Assembly: GCA_019636615.1 (NCBI GenBank)
Contig: JAHBXF010000001.1
Coordinates: 930,001 to 994,000, forward strand
DNA from: Phycisphaeraceae bacterium
GTDB taxonomy: Bacteria; Planctomycetota; Phycisphaerae; Phycisphaerales; UBA1924
Length of the DNA: 64,000 nt
Direction of reading: 5' to 3'
Below are positions 19,291-26,855 of this stretch, one piece after another. The notes beneath the pieces are model-generated. The model was given only the letters and a program-made list of their open reading frames with translations. It had not been told where the DNA came from and did no database searches. Within the stretch, counting starts at the first letter, position 1. Each line of letters opens with the position of its first letter. A program made the position numbers and the translations under genes.

Positions 19291-20217
19291 GTGACAACCG
19301 CCCCCAACAACACCGCCGGCCCAACGACGCGCACGCCCGGTGCCGCGCCCGAGGAGGCCTCGCGCGCCTTCTGCGAGCGCATCACCCGCGAACAGGCCCG
19401 CAACTTCTACTACGGCATGCGCTTGCTCAGCGAGCCCCGCCGCGGGCGCATGTACGCCCTCTACGCCTACATGCGCGCCCTCGACGACATCGTGGACGAC
19501 CCCGGCCGCAGCGCACCGGCCAAGCACGAACTGCTCGACCGCTGGCGCGAGGCCACCCACGCACCCCACACCGCCCCAGAGCCCGCCCAAATCTGGCCGG
19601 CCTTCCGCGACATGGCGCTCGCGTGCCGCGTGCCCACCTACCTCTTCGACGACGCCATCGAGGGCCAACGCCAGGACATCGCCCACCAGCCCCCCCACTC
19701 CTTCGAACAGGTGCGCGAATACTGCTACCGCGTCGCCGGCACCGTCGGCGTTGCCTGCCTCTACATCTGGGGCTTCTCCGGCGGTGAGACCACCCAACGC
19801 CTCGCCGTCGAGCGCGGCATCGCCTTCCAACTCACCAACATCCTGCGCGACATCTGCGAAGATTCCCGCCAGGGCCGCCTCTACCTGGCCCTCGACGACC
19901 TTCACGCCGCGGGTGTCTCGCCCGCAACTTTCCTCTCGATCACCGGCGCGCCCGGGGCACGCATCGCGCCCACGCCGGCCCTCACCGGCTTGCTCGCCGA
20001 CTACGCCGCGCGGGCCCGCGCCCGCTTCCAATCCTCGGCCGCGCTCGAAGAACGAGTAGACCCCGCGGGCCGACCCGCGCTGGTAGCAATGACCGAAATC
20101 TACAGCGGCCTGCTCGCACGCATCGAGGCCGACCCGGCCCGCGTGCTGCGCGAGCGCGTCTCCCTCTCACTCATGCGCAAACTGCGCATCGGCTGGCGGG
20201 CAGTCAGGGCAGGGTGA
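19291..20217 (+). CDS. squalene/phytoene synthase family protein
   Basis: A 308-residue prenyl-diphosphate head-to-head condensing enzyme. Both Mg-binding Asp-rich motifs are present: DDIVDD (about residues 65-70) and NILRDICED (about 186-194). So are the flanking YYGMRLLSEPRRGRMYALYAYMRALDD and FQLTN segments. The family makes squalene, presqualene diphosphate (HpnD) or phytoene (CrtB). The sequence alone does not decide which, but planctomycete homologues of this length usually belong to HpnD/CrtB groups. The start is GTG at 19291; no upstream ATG is in frame. It closes the conserved block; the repeat-rich accessory island begins right after its stop. Confidence 0.9.
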   Translation: MTTAPNNTAGPTTRTPGAAPEEASRAFCERITREQARNFYYGMRLLSEPRRGRMYALYAYMRALDDIVDDPGRSAPAKHELLDRWREATHAPHTAPEPAQIWPAFRDMALACRVPTYLFDDAIEGQRQDIAHQPPHSFEQVREYCYRVAGTVGVACLYIWGFSGGETTQRLAVERGIAFQLTNILRDICEDSRQGRLYLALDDLHAAGVSPATFLSITGAPGARIAPTPALTGLLADYAARARARFQSSAALEERVDPAGRPALVAMTEIYSGLLARIEADPARVLRERVSLSLMRKLRIGWRAVRAG

Positions 20218-20382
20218 ATGGGGCGGTTGGCGGCGTTGAGGCAAGGGCGGTGATGGGGGTGTGGGGCTGTGGGGGTATGGGGGTGTGGGGGTGATGCTGT
20301 GATGAAGCGATGGGAGTAACGGGGGCGAGGGCGGCCGACGACACCGATCCAGCCTTCCGTCTCGCCGTGCGACCGCAACGCC

Positions 20383-20729
20383 GGTACCTCCGACTTCGAT
20401 GCTCCCTCCCGAACTGCCCATCGAAGTCTCTCCACACAGGGACTTCGTTGCCACGTGCCGAGAATCCTCAGCACGCCGTGCCATCGAAGTCGGTTCCTCC
20501 GACTTCGATGCTCCCTCCCGAACTGCCCAACGAAGTCTCTCCACACAGGGACTTCGTTGCCACGTGCCGAGAATCCTCAGCACGCCGTGCCATCGAAGTC
20601 GGTTCCTCCGACTTCGATGCTCCCTCCCGAACTGCCCATCGAAGTCCCTCCACGCAGGGACTTCGATGCCACGTGCCGAGAATCCTCAGCACGCCGTGCC
20701 ATCGAAGTCGGTTCCTCCGACTTCGATGC
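20383..20729. repeat. three 109-bp tandem repeats plus a partial unit, rich in hairpins
   Basis: Units begin at 20383, 20492 and 20601, each exactly 109 bases apart, with a partial fourth at 20710. Each unit has two hairpin elements. One is ATCGAAGTCGG/CCGACTTCGAT across the unit junction. The other is built on CGAAGTC...GACTTCG inside the unit. In the second unit the inner arms are CAACGAAG/CTTCGTTG, in the third CATCGAAG/CTTCGATG, so both sides changed together. The core GACTTCG(A/T)TG recurs many times. No unique spacers separate the repeats, so this is not CRISPR. Function unknown. Confidence 0.9.
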
Positions 20730-20928
20730 GCTGGCGAAACCCCGTCTTCATATCGACGCCGTGCATTGGGCACGCACAACATCACGTCCGCATCAGTACG
20801 TGTACCCAACCACTCTCTTTGCCCGGGTGCCGTGGTATGGCCTTGCCATGCCACGCAGGCGCTCACTTCTTCTCCCCCCGCCCACGCATCACCACAACTC
20901 ACCAACTCCCGCGCCCCGCCGTATCCCC

Positions 20929-20970
20929 AATGCCGAATGCCGAATGCCGAATGCCGAATCACGAATGCCG
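20929..20970. repeat. AATGCCG heptamer tandem repeat
   Basis: Six consecutive 7-bp units, AATGCCG four times, then AATCACG, then AATGCCG. It lies between the long tandem repeats and the first RHS fragment. Confidence 0.85.
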
Positions 20971-20992
20971 AGTTCCGCGACATGTCCTTGCC

Positions 20993-22318
20993 ATGCCACG
21001 ACAAACACCCCTCGACGGCGCGGCCACGCCCGCCACGCTCGAACACCAGGCCCTGCTCGGCGAGAGCATGCCCGCCACGGTGACCTACCTCGCCCGCGAA
21101 TACGTCTGGGGCCCGGGGGATTGGGGCGTAGACGAACTCTTGGTGCAGTACGATCAAGGCCGCCGCGCGAGTTGGCCGCTTCAGGACGCCGGCGGCGACG
21201 TGATCGCCCTGTGCGACCTGGGTGGAACCAGTGGCAGTGCCCGCGTCATCACGCAGATCGTCTACGATGCCTACGGTCGGGTGATTGGTCGGGACGACCC
21301 GGCCACCCCCGCGACAGGCCCGCCGGAACTGCGGGTCGGTCACAAGGGATTGTTCTTTGACAGATTAGATGGCGGCATCGCAGACCCGCTGACAGGCTTT
21401 GATCTGCCGCGCCTGTGGCCCGGTGCGCGGCTCAGCGGCTACGTCCGCAACCGCACGCTGCACTGCGACTTTGGCAGATGGAACCAGCCGGACCCCAACG
21501 CGACGGGGTTGCCGGTGCAGGCCAGCCTCTCGTATCACGGTGATGGGTTTGAGGCGTATGTGCAGGAGTTCGACCTGCACGGGCACTTCGTGGATGGTCC
21601 CAATGTCTACGCATATTTGGGGGCCGAGCCGCTCGGGCGAGCGGACCCGATGGGGTTATTTTTCTCGTTTGGAGAAGTTCTAGGCGCGAGTACTTGGCAG
21701 GCAGGACTTCAATCGGATTATTCACAGGACGCGTTGGGCTACGGAAAAACGATTACAGATGCATTCTATTATCAGTTTGCCGATCTCGCGGACGAACAGT
21801 GGTTGATGGCCGAACTGGCGACGGACTGGGGGGTCAACGACGACCTGTTCGGCGCTAGTATGACGGCGGCTGGTGGGGGCACGCTCCGTTTCCCAGGTAG
21901 CGTCCGCGGTAATGTCTCCATGACTGGGAACTCGGGATATGCGATTGCCGGCTTAGAGAGTGACCACCTAATACCAAGGTTCGCTGGCGGTGACGACGGA
22001 GCGGATAATCTCTTTGACTTGGCCTTCAAACAGCACAGGGGTGCCGGAGGCAAATCACGGCACGGAAATCTGCGAGCACTCATGCATCAGGCTGGGATTC
22101 CGGTGCCGACACGAGGCATGGACTCCGTTCGCTGGCAAGCATATATGAAGGCGAAGTGCAAGACAAACCCTTCGATTGCGCAGAAATTTGCAGACGCATT
22201 GATCGATAATGCTACACATGTGGACAAGTCGGCGCCAGGCTACCTCAAAAAAATGAAGAAATCTTTGAAAAAGTTTAAGCCGGGTTGGATGCCAAAGAAA
22301 GCTAAACTTAAAATATAA
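20993..22318 (+). CDS. orphan RHS C-terminal fragment with HNH-like nuclease toxin tip (module 1)
   Basis: About 441 residues. Residues 1-220 are the C-terminal end of an RHS/YD-repeat core (VTYLAREYVWGPGDWGVDELL, VIGRDDPATPATGPPELRVGHKGLFFDR, LHCDFGRWNQPDPNATGL, DGPNVYAYLGAEPLGRADPMGL). The DPMGL motif marks the toxin border. The tip (about 220 residues, more AT-rich) contains GLESDHLIPRFAGGDDGADNLFDLAFKQHRG, which resembles an HNH endonuclease (DH, GG, N, H), and ends in a Lys-rich tail KKSLKKFKPGWMPKKAKLKI. There is no RHS N-terminal barrel, secretion domain or promoter, so this is a displaced tip, expressed only if fused to a complete RHS gene or from a cryptic start. The start at 20993 is nominal. 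An immunity gene follows after two bases. Confidence 0.75.
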   Translation: MPRQTPLDGAATPATLEHQALLGESMPATVTYLAREYVWGPGDWGVDELLVQYDQGRRASWPLQDAGGDVIALCDLGGTSGSARVITQIVYDAYGRVIGRDDPATPATGPPELRVGHKGLFFDRLDGGIADPLTGFDLPRLWPGARLSGYVRNRTLHCDFGRWNQPDPNATGLPVQASLSYHGDGFEAYVQEFDLHGHFVDGPNVYAYLGAEPLGRADPMGLFFSFGEVLGASTWQAGLQSDYSQDALGYGKTITDAFYYQFADLADEQWLMAELATDWGVNDDLFGASMTAAGGGTLRFPGSVRGNVSMTGNSGYAIAGLESDHLIPRFAGGDDGADNLFDLAFKQHRGAGGKSRHGNLRALMHQAGIPVPTRGMDSVRWQAYMKAKCKTNPSIAQKFADALIDNATHVDKSAPGYLKKMKKSLKKFKPGWMPKKAKLKI

Positions 22319-22320
22319 CT
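22304..22320 (+). repeat. left copy of a 17-bp direct repeat flanking the immunity gene
   Basis: AAACTTAAAATATAACT, covering the last codons and stop of toxin module 1. An identical copy is at 23478-23494, over the last codons and stop of the immunity gene. The two proteins therefore share the C-terminal residues KLKI. Confidence 0.9.
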
Positions 22321-23493
22321 ATGAAAAATAAAAAATGGAGGCCCGCGCAGAACCAAGACTATGTGCTGAAGATTAGTTCATCGATAGATATTGATAAAAA
22401 TTCCAATGACAACAAGTGGTTACGCAAAATTCAAAACCAGCTATGTCCGAACTGTGGCTGGCCGAGCCAACATTGGTATCCCAAGTCGGTAGATATGGCC
22501 TTGACCAGAACGTTTCGCTCGACGATTGGCCGCTGCGATGCCACTGGTCCTTTGATAATAAGTAAATCTTTCTATGAATTACTGGCCCCATACAATACGA
22601 CCGCATCGATTGGAAATTGTTATGTACGTAGTTCTCAGGGATATGTGCTAGACACAAAATATATAACGCTTTATGATATTGAACCGAACATGGTCGAGGT
22701 CCGAGGTAGCATCGAGCATGGTCTAGACAATCAGTGCGAGCTCTGCCATGTCCGGATCAAGTGGATCGAGGGCCACCAGTGGGTGCGTCGTTCCGAACTG
22801 GGGGATCGCCTGTGGTTTACAGAAGATGTAAGCCTGTTTATTTCTCGCTGGGTAGATGCTTCTATTCCGTGGAAGAAATTTCCAGATGTTAAGAAGTATC
22901 GAGTCTACATACGCGACGACGACACCAGTGACAAGATTGGAAATACGGCTTCAATCCCCGCGATGATTCCGCGTCGTTCAAATAAACTTATTCCAGCAGT
23001 GACAGACGAACATAAGTCAAATTATCTTATTGCGCTCGAGGAACTTGTGCGTGTTTGTCGCAAAAGAGGATCCGACGCAGGAGTGTCGATCCGTGCAGCC
23101 ACTCCCCAAGAACTCTCGATGCTCCATGGGATTAAATTTAATGATACAGCACTTACGCTGTTTAAGTGGGCGGTGCTCGATTCATCGGTGATGCACGGCG
23201 TGCGAGTACTTAGTCCTTCCGACATAATTACAGAGTGTCGGGAACTTGAGCCTGGAATGGACGTATCCCCTCGGGGCTTTCCCGTTGTCGGCACAACGTC
23301 GTATGGTGATGTGATTTGCTTGGATTGCTGCTCTGCTCCCGGTCCTAATGGCTTGTCGCAAGTGATTCTGCTCAATCACGAGTACGAATGGCGAGATGCC
23401 AGTTCGGAAGAGATCGCGGAGAGTGGACATGTTATTGCGGAGTCGTACATAGAGTTTATTGCTCTCGTGGCAGAAGAAAAACTTAAAATATAA
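22321..23493 (+). CDS. putative immunity protein: CXXC(G)-type N-terminal domain plus SUKH-like C-terminal domain
   Basis: A 390-residue protein starting two bases after the toxin stop, the usual place for an RHS immunity gene. The N-terminal half has CPNCGWP (about residue 42) and CELCH (about residue 141), recalling double-CXXCG proteins of myxobacteria and planctomycetes. The C-terminal half (AATPQELSMLHGIKFNDTALTLFKWAVLD ... GFPVVGTTSYGDVICLDC ... YEWRDASSEEIAESGHVIAESYIEFIALV) fits a SUKH (SMI1/KNR4-like) immunity fold, weakly. It is markedly more AT-rich than flanking chromosome, as is the toxin tip, consistent with joint transfer. By position it should neutralise the HNH-like toxin. 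Domain calls rest on motifs only. Confidence 0.65.
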   Translation: MKNKKWRPAQNQDYVLKISSSIDIDKNSNDNKWLRKIQNQLCPNCGWPSQHWYPKSVDMALTRTFRSTIGRCDATGPLIISKSFYELLAPYNTTASIGNCYVRSSQGYVLDTKYITLYDIEPNMVEVRGSIEHGLDNQCELCHVRIKWIEGHQWVRRSELGDRLWFTEDVSLFISRWVDASIPWKKFPDVKKYRVYIRDDDTSDKIGNTASIPAMIPRRSNKLIPAVTDEHKSNYLIALEELVRVCRKRGSDAGVSIRAATPQELSMLHGIKFNDTALTLFKWAVLDSSVMHGVRVLSPSDIITECRELEPGMDVSPRGFPVVGTTSYGDVICLDCCSAPGPNGLSQVILLNHEYEWRDASSEEIAESGHVIAESYIEFIALVAEEKLKI

Positions 23494-23494
23494 C
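23478..23494 (+). repeat. right copy of the 17-bp direct repeat
   Basis: AAACTTAAAATATAACT, identical to 22304-22320. It spans the last codons, stop codon and one following base of the immunity gene, so the two copies bracket that gene exactly. Confidence 0.9.
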
Positions 23495-23524
23495 TCTAGC
23501 CGTATCCCGCGCTATTGAAACTTT

Positions 23525-23560
23525 GCATGATCATGGAACAGATGAAGCCGTACATGATGC
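23525..23560 (+). pseudogene. short remnant resembling the WHH-toxin gene of module 3
   Basis: The stretch containing ATGAAGCCGTACATGA matches 27832-27866 in the toxin of module 3 (MKRMKPYMKNAG) with a few mismatches. It stands alone between modules 1 and 2 and probably is the fossil of a deleted or recombined tip. Confidence 0.45.
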
Positions 23561-23596
23561 TGACAAGAATAACGCCGGTATGACGCGTAGGGACGC

Positions 23597-25108
23597 GTGG
23601 TGCAGATCAATCGCGCGCATCTCGAGCCGTTGATCGAGAACTTCGGCGACCCCCCTTCTCAGCCCTTCCCGTTCACCATTGCCGTCGATGAACTCGTCAA
23701 GCACTACACCTACGACGCCTTCGGACGGCTGATCCGCGTGCAGTCGCCCTGGCCCGAGCCGGGCGAATGGTCGCAGGACCTTCGCTCCGAGCGTCTCTAC
23801 TACGACGGCCTCCGACGCATCCAGGAGGTCAACATCGACCCGCTGCTCCCAATGAGCATGGCCCTCAGCGGCGAGGGCGGCAGCCAGTTGCAGTCCGCGG
23901 CCAACCAGGTCGCCTTCAACGCCGAAGCCCCCCTCGACGGCGCGGCCACGCCCGCCACGCTCGAAAACCTCACCCTCGAAGGCGAGAACATGCCCGCGAC
24001 TGTGACCTACCTCGCCCGCGAATACATCTGGGGTCCGGGTGACTGGGGCGTAGACGAACTGTTGGTGCAGTACGATCAAGGCCGCCGCGCGAGTTGGCCG
24101 CTTCAGGACGCCGGGGGCGATGTGATCGCCCTGTGCGACCTGGGTGGAACCAGCGGCACCGCACGCGTCATCACGCAGATCGTCTATGATGCGTACGGTT
24201 CGGTGATCGGCCGGGACGACCCGGCCACCCCCGCGACAGGCCCGCCGGAACTGCGGGTCGGTCACAAGGGATTGTTCTTTGACAGATGAGATGGCGGCAT
24301 CGCCGACCCGCTGACGGGCTTTGATCTGCCGCGCCTCTGGCCCGGCGCGCGGCTCAGCGGCCACGTCCGCAACCGCACGCTGCACTGCGACTTCGGCCGC
24401 TGGAACCAGCCGGACCCGAACGCGACGGGGCTGGTGGTGCAGGGGGCGTTCGGATTCCATGGCACAGGGCTTACCGCAACGGTGCAGAGTTTCCGTCTTG
24501 GCGTCCACTTTGGTGACGGGCCAAACGTGTACGAGTACCTCGGCGGCATGGCTTGGAGCGCCGATGACCCGACAGGGTTGTCAATGTGGATTTCAACTCA
24601 ACTCATGATGTCAGCATCATGGGGCTATCTGTCGAGCAGCCGAAGCCACATCAGTGCGCGCTCATCAACAGGTAGTATTTCTCTCGCAGGCCAAGCGATT
24701 GGACAGATTGCAGGAGCCATGTATGCTTCGTGGGCGATGGGAGACGGGTGGGGCGCGAATAATCAGGCATTGTGGAGAAACGTCTCTGAAAGCGTTGGTC
24801 TAGCAGGATCTACTTTTGTAGGTGGTCTGCTCGGCGCAATGGTGGGTGGTAGCGCGGCGAATGCGATTGGAGCGTGGGGCGTAGGGGCGGCCGGGTCAGG
24901 GATGGGTGCCGGTGCCTTTACTGCTGCATCTGGCAATTCCGTTGGCCGTGTTGTATTTGATGTGGGCGTTGCGATTTGCTCTACGTCACTCGATATGATT
25001 CGTGGAGTAGCAAGCGCGTATACCCTCGGGGTATCAATTGGTGCAGGATTCTATGGGGGAGTAGTCTCGTATCTTGCCGACTCTGCGCACGACTGGTGGA
25101 AACGATGA
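23597..25108 (+). pseudogene. orphan RHS fragment with in-frame TGA and hydrophobic Gly/Ala-rich toxin tip (module 2)
   Basis: The reading frame is intact from a GTG at 23597 through YD-repeat sequence (HYTYDAFGRLIRVQSPWPEPGE, then the same core as module 1). It stops at TGA 24287-24289 right after GHKGLFFDR, where module 1 has TTA (Leu). Translation resumes in the same frame with DGGIADPLTGFDLPRLW and reaches the toxin border DDPTGL. The tip (about 180 residues) is rich in Gly/Ala with several membrane-compatible segments (GLAGSTFVGGLLGAMVGG, GVASAYTLGVSIGAGFYGGVVSYL), suggesting a membrane-active effector. Its stop overlaps the next ATG by ATGA. A separate product could start at 24434 but would lack the RHS shell. 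I call it a silent cassette. Confidence 0.7.
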
Positions 25109-25464
25109 AAGACAGTCTGAAGCATGCAATAAAATTAAGCGCGCTATTAGCGACTTCTGTCGCATTTGCGGCGTTTAGCAACTTAATCCAACAATCGGGC
25201 CAGCCACATCTTTCCACGCGATCGACTATGTTCGGAGGGGCCGCAAAGGAGATTAGTGCCGAAAGGCATTCCGCTGTGTTTGCCATGATCTCTATTGGAT
25301 TTCTTGTGTGTGCTATATTGCAAGGTCTCAAGATGCGGAAGTATGTCCGTGGCCAACAGCGAGTGCGTCGCAGCGCATCTGTCGAGTGCATCTACTGCGG
25401 CTTCTCGCGTAGCGGCATCCCGGAGTCTACTGCTTGTCCAGAGTGCGGCAGAAAGCGACCCTGA
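25105..25464 (+). CDS. putative membrane immunity protein with zinc ribbon
   Basis: A 119-residue protein whose ATG overlaps the stop of toxin module 2 (ATGA at 25105-25108). Two TM segments (ALLATSVAFAAFSNLI and AVFAMISIGFLVCAILQGL) enclose a short extracytoplasmic loop. The C-terminal tail carries a zinc ribbon CIYCGFSRSGIPESTACPECGRK. Two-TM proteins are the expected immunity type for a pore-forming or membrane-acting toxin, which matches the hydrophobic tip upstream. It is AT-richer than the core. Pairing is inferred from overlap and topology; I do not recognise the family. Confidence 0.6.
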   Translation: MKDSLKHAIKLSALLATSVAFAAFSNLIQQSGQPHLSTRSTMFGGAAKEISAERHSAVFAMISIGFLVCAILQGLKMRKYVRGQQRVRRSASVECIYCGFSRSGIPESTACPECGRKRP

Positions 25465-25517
25465 GGTATCGGGCTGCGTGTGTCGCGAAAGGCGTCTGCC
25501 ATGACTGATGCGCGTAG

Positions 25518-25919
25518 TCACCTGGCAAGACCGGCTACCCGGAGTGGATGGGGTGGTCTGATCGAAAGCACGGCGGAGCGTGGCACGACAAGATGGCGAA
25601 GGCGTACGCGGACTACGACGCCAAGAAGTACGGGGCGCACAGCGTCCGGTTCAATCAGACCCTGGTGGACGCCGACGGCAGGCGGGTGACCAACCTTCGG
25701 CCCGATGTGCAGGTGTATAATCCGAAGGAGAAGAAGTGGATTATTGTGGAGATTGCGGATTCGAGTACGATGACGAAAGAAAAAATTGACTTGCGAACAA
25801 AAGAGATGGCAGGTACGTTAGGCGTGTCCGAGTCCAAAATCAAAATAATATACCATGATCGCGGTCGCGGCGCCTCCGTGCACGCGGGCCGCCGAAGCAG
25901 GCCGGGTACACGACGTTAA
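25518..25919 (+). pseudogene. orphan nuclease-like toxin tip without RHS core
   Basis: Open from just after an in-frame TAG at 25515-25517; the first ATG is 25548. The translation (GKTGYPEWMGWSDRKHGGAWHDKMAKAYADYDAKKYG, then RPDVQVYNPKEKKWIIVEIADSS) has a PD...(V)E-type pattern, as in restriction-endonuclease-fold toxins, though the Lys of D-ExK is not clear. It ends in an Arg-rich tail that may be frame drift. No RHS core, no signal and no ribosome-binding site precede it, so it is probably the broken end of an RHS or other polymorphic toxin whose upstream part was lost. Confidence 0.5.
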
Positions 25920-25930
25920 TAGGAGTGCTA

Positions 25931-26836
25931 ATGCGAAGCGTGCGTGGAAAATCAGGAAAGTGTCGCCCGCTCGAAGAGGACGATCGTGTCATGGAGATTA
26001 TTGGTTGGTTTATGCCTGGCATCATAAATACAAGTAAGTTGCATTGTAAAACTCTCAGAGCGGCAAGTGAACTAAAAATAACTGCGGATTGGGCATCAGC
26101 ACATATTAAAGACTCTGTCATGGGTCGAAGTCCGTCATCGAGCCCGCGCACTCGTATGCGTGGAGTATCCTTGGCAGAGTGGGAAGCAATAGTATCCCAG
26201 TTGGGTACGAATCAAGACATAGAAGGTGTAGACTTTGCTATGAATGCATTCGTAGCCGAGTGCAACAACAGGTGTACGCTGCACATGGACACTGAGTATC
26301 CTCCATCCGCTCGCGTATTTCTAGCCGATGATCCTACCTTGCTGGGCGTAGACAGATACGACTTAGCAGGCATTGCCCGCGCGTCCGTAGAGGCGATGGA
26401 TGCTGATGGTAATTGTGTTCATGCCTTGGTGGACTATGACTATGCAGGTGGGTATAATAACTACGGCCACATGTACAGCCCATATCCGCTCTTTCCTATG
26501 ACGTGGCGTATGTGGGTTGACTTTGTCGATTGGGGCACGCTCGGCGAGGCGCAGGCCACGACGGTGCGGCGGGTGGTCTGGGGCACCTACCTCGGGCCGC
26601 GCATGGCGGAGCGGCTGAGCAAGAACTTCATCGACGACTATCTCGCTTTGACCACCACCTACTTCGGCTCCCCTCAGACCGCCGAGCGCATGCCCGGCGG
26701 CGGCATCTACCTGACGCTGACAGACAACCCGCGCGACCAGGTGGAGCACGAAGAGTTCCCTGACATCTACGAGCGGCCCATCGTGCGCAACGCCGCGTGG
26801 CTCCGCCAGCGCCTGCGCGAGGCCGGGATGCTGTAA
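25931..26836 (+). CDS. unrecognised protein following the nuclease tip, candidate immunity protein
   Basis: A 301-residue protein I do not recognise. AGGAG at 25921-25925 precedes the ATG at 25931 by five bases, the best ribosome-binding site in the island. The first two thirds (to about 26510) are AT-rich; the last third (MWVDFVDWGTLGEAQATTVRRVVWGTYLG ... VRNAAWLRQRLREAGML) is as GC-rich as the RHS cores, so the gene may be a chimera. It has many aromatic and acidic residues, no signal peptide and no TM. Its position after a toxin tip suggests immunity, but it is larger than most immunity proteins. Its stop lies 20 bases before the next RHS fragment. Confidence 0.55.
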   Translation: MRSVRGKSGKCRPLEEDDRVMEIIGWFMPGIINTSKLHCKTLRAASELKITADWASAHIKDSVMGRSPSSSPRTRMRGVSLAEWEAIVSQLGTNQDIEGVDFAMNAFVAECNNRCTLHMDTEYPPSARVFLADDPTLLGVDRYDLAGIARASVEAMDADGNCVHALVDYDYAGGYNNYGHMYSPYPLFPMTWRMWVDFVDWGTLGEAQATTVRRVVWGTYLGPRMAERLSKNFIDDYLALTTTYFGSPQTAERMPGGGIYLTLTDNPRDQVEHEEFPDIYERPIVRNAAWLRQRLREAGML

Positions 26837-26855
26837 TCGCGCCCCGTGGCCGTGC

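Larger units (their letters stand above)
20218..20992. other. gene-free, repeat-rich left border of the RHS island
   Basis: About 775 bases without a supportable gene. It holds a G-rich low-complexity run (about 20221-20330), the 109-bp tandem repeats and the AATGCCG heptamer run. Open frames on both strands cross the repeats only because 109-bp units lack stops in some frames. The frame of the first RHS fragment happens to be open back to 20399, but its upstream part is repeat sequence. Confidence 0.6.

Noticed and set aside
20383..20729. Possible CRISPR array
   Set aside because: Units are 109 bases long and repeat end to end with no unique spacers, and there are no cas genes nearby.
24287..24289. 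TGA as selenocysteine codon in the RHS fragments
   Set aside because: The third copy has Leu (TTA) at the same position, RHS cores need no Sec there, and no SECIS-like hairpin is apparent after it.
23531..24508. Minus-strand frame across the second RHS copy
   Set aside because: It repeats in the antisense of the other copies only because the cores are duplicates.
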